Assembly: GCA_949959185.1 (NCBI GenBank)
Contig: CATLIX010000021.1
Span: 1 to 52,029, forward strand
Source: an uncultured Eubacterium sp.
Lineage (GTDB): Bacteria; Bacillota; Clostridia; Lachnospirales; Lachnospiraceae
DNA length: 52,029 bases
Direction: 5' to 3'
This document shows, piece by piece, positions 52,017-52,029 of the stretch. A program made the translations under genes and the position numbers. The first letter of the stretch is position 1; every line of letters starts with the position of its first letter. The notes below the pieces were generated by a model that was given only the letters and a program-made list of their open reading frames with translations, was not told where the DNA came from and did no database searches.

Positions 52017-52029
52017 CGCTTGTTGTTCC
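52010..52029 (-). CDS. C-terminal stub of a holin-like toxin (cut by the window end)
   Basis: On the minus strand the last bases read NNKRK followed by a stop (52012-52010), directly before the shared hairpin. Short holin-like toxins often end in such an Asn/Lys/Arg tail; the toxin at 11749 ends DKRSKKK. Only five codons are in the window, so this rests on position and tail alone. Confidence 0.45.

Overview
The window looks like chromosomal DNA of a Gram-positive Clostridia bacterium, most likely a Lachnospiraceae gut anaerobe. The reasons are strong AGGAGG-type ribosome sites, TTGNNN-N17-TATAAT promoters, UPF0237/UPF0210 neighbours, an orphan FtsA-like protein beside the WalJ-type hydrolase, a Firmicutes-style Tad locus and holin-like type I toxins. 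This placement is inferred from gene content, not from a database search. No rRNA, tRNA, tmRNA, CRISPR array or IS transposase was seen.

Left third (1-24981), mainly housekeeping. A CapA-like protein is followed by an operon of phosphoglycerate mutase and purine synthesis genes (gpmI-purC-purF-purB). Then come an HD-GYP protein, enolase, a FIST-GGDEF sensor broken by a one-base frameshift, a complete type I toxin-antitoxin locus, secG-rnr-smpB, a convergent membrane GGDEF protein, polA, a CoaE kinase fused in frame to an FtsA-like actin protein, a WalJ-type hydrolase, and the ACT/UPF0210 pair.

Middle (25071-35188). A very acidic and lysine-rich membrane protein precedes hisH-hisF-ung. Next is a FliD-C-like protein with no flagellar genes around it. 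The cobalt ECF transporter is split in two: cbiQ-cbiO with an HD-domain gene lies upstream of a cobalamin riboswitch, and cbiM-cbiN with an Mrp ATPase lies downstream.

Right third (35189-52029). A compact Tad-like pilus or secretion locus (35279-43574) encodes three short pilin-like peptides without evident leaders, a CpaF/TadA ATPase, a fused TadB-TadC platform, membrane-anchored TadE-like proteins and a 1116-residue secreted protein with InlB-type repeats. It is followed by an orphan substrate-binding lipoprotein, a PHP phosphatase, a YerC regulator, a DUF1836 protein, pcrA, a small acidic membrane protein and rlmD with a detached C-terminal domain. The right edge holds the antitoxin RNA of a second type I toxin-antitoxin locus.

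The least expected structure is a family of interspersed composite elements at about 1, 12445, 29926, 33022, 43644, 49627 and 49921. Each intact left end carries a 53-58 bp palindrome. In five of these cases the palindrome starts directly after the T-run of a terminator or terminator-like hairpin. Six copies continue into a nested double hairpin whose two stems differ in sequence between copies but keep pairing, and three end in a module with two mutually exclusive stems. The full-length copies point the same way, just upstream of a plus-strand gene. This is a candidate undescribed mobile structured-RNA element.
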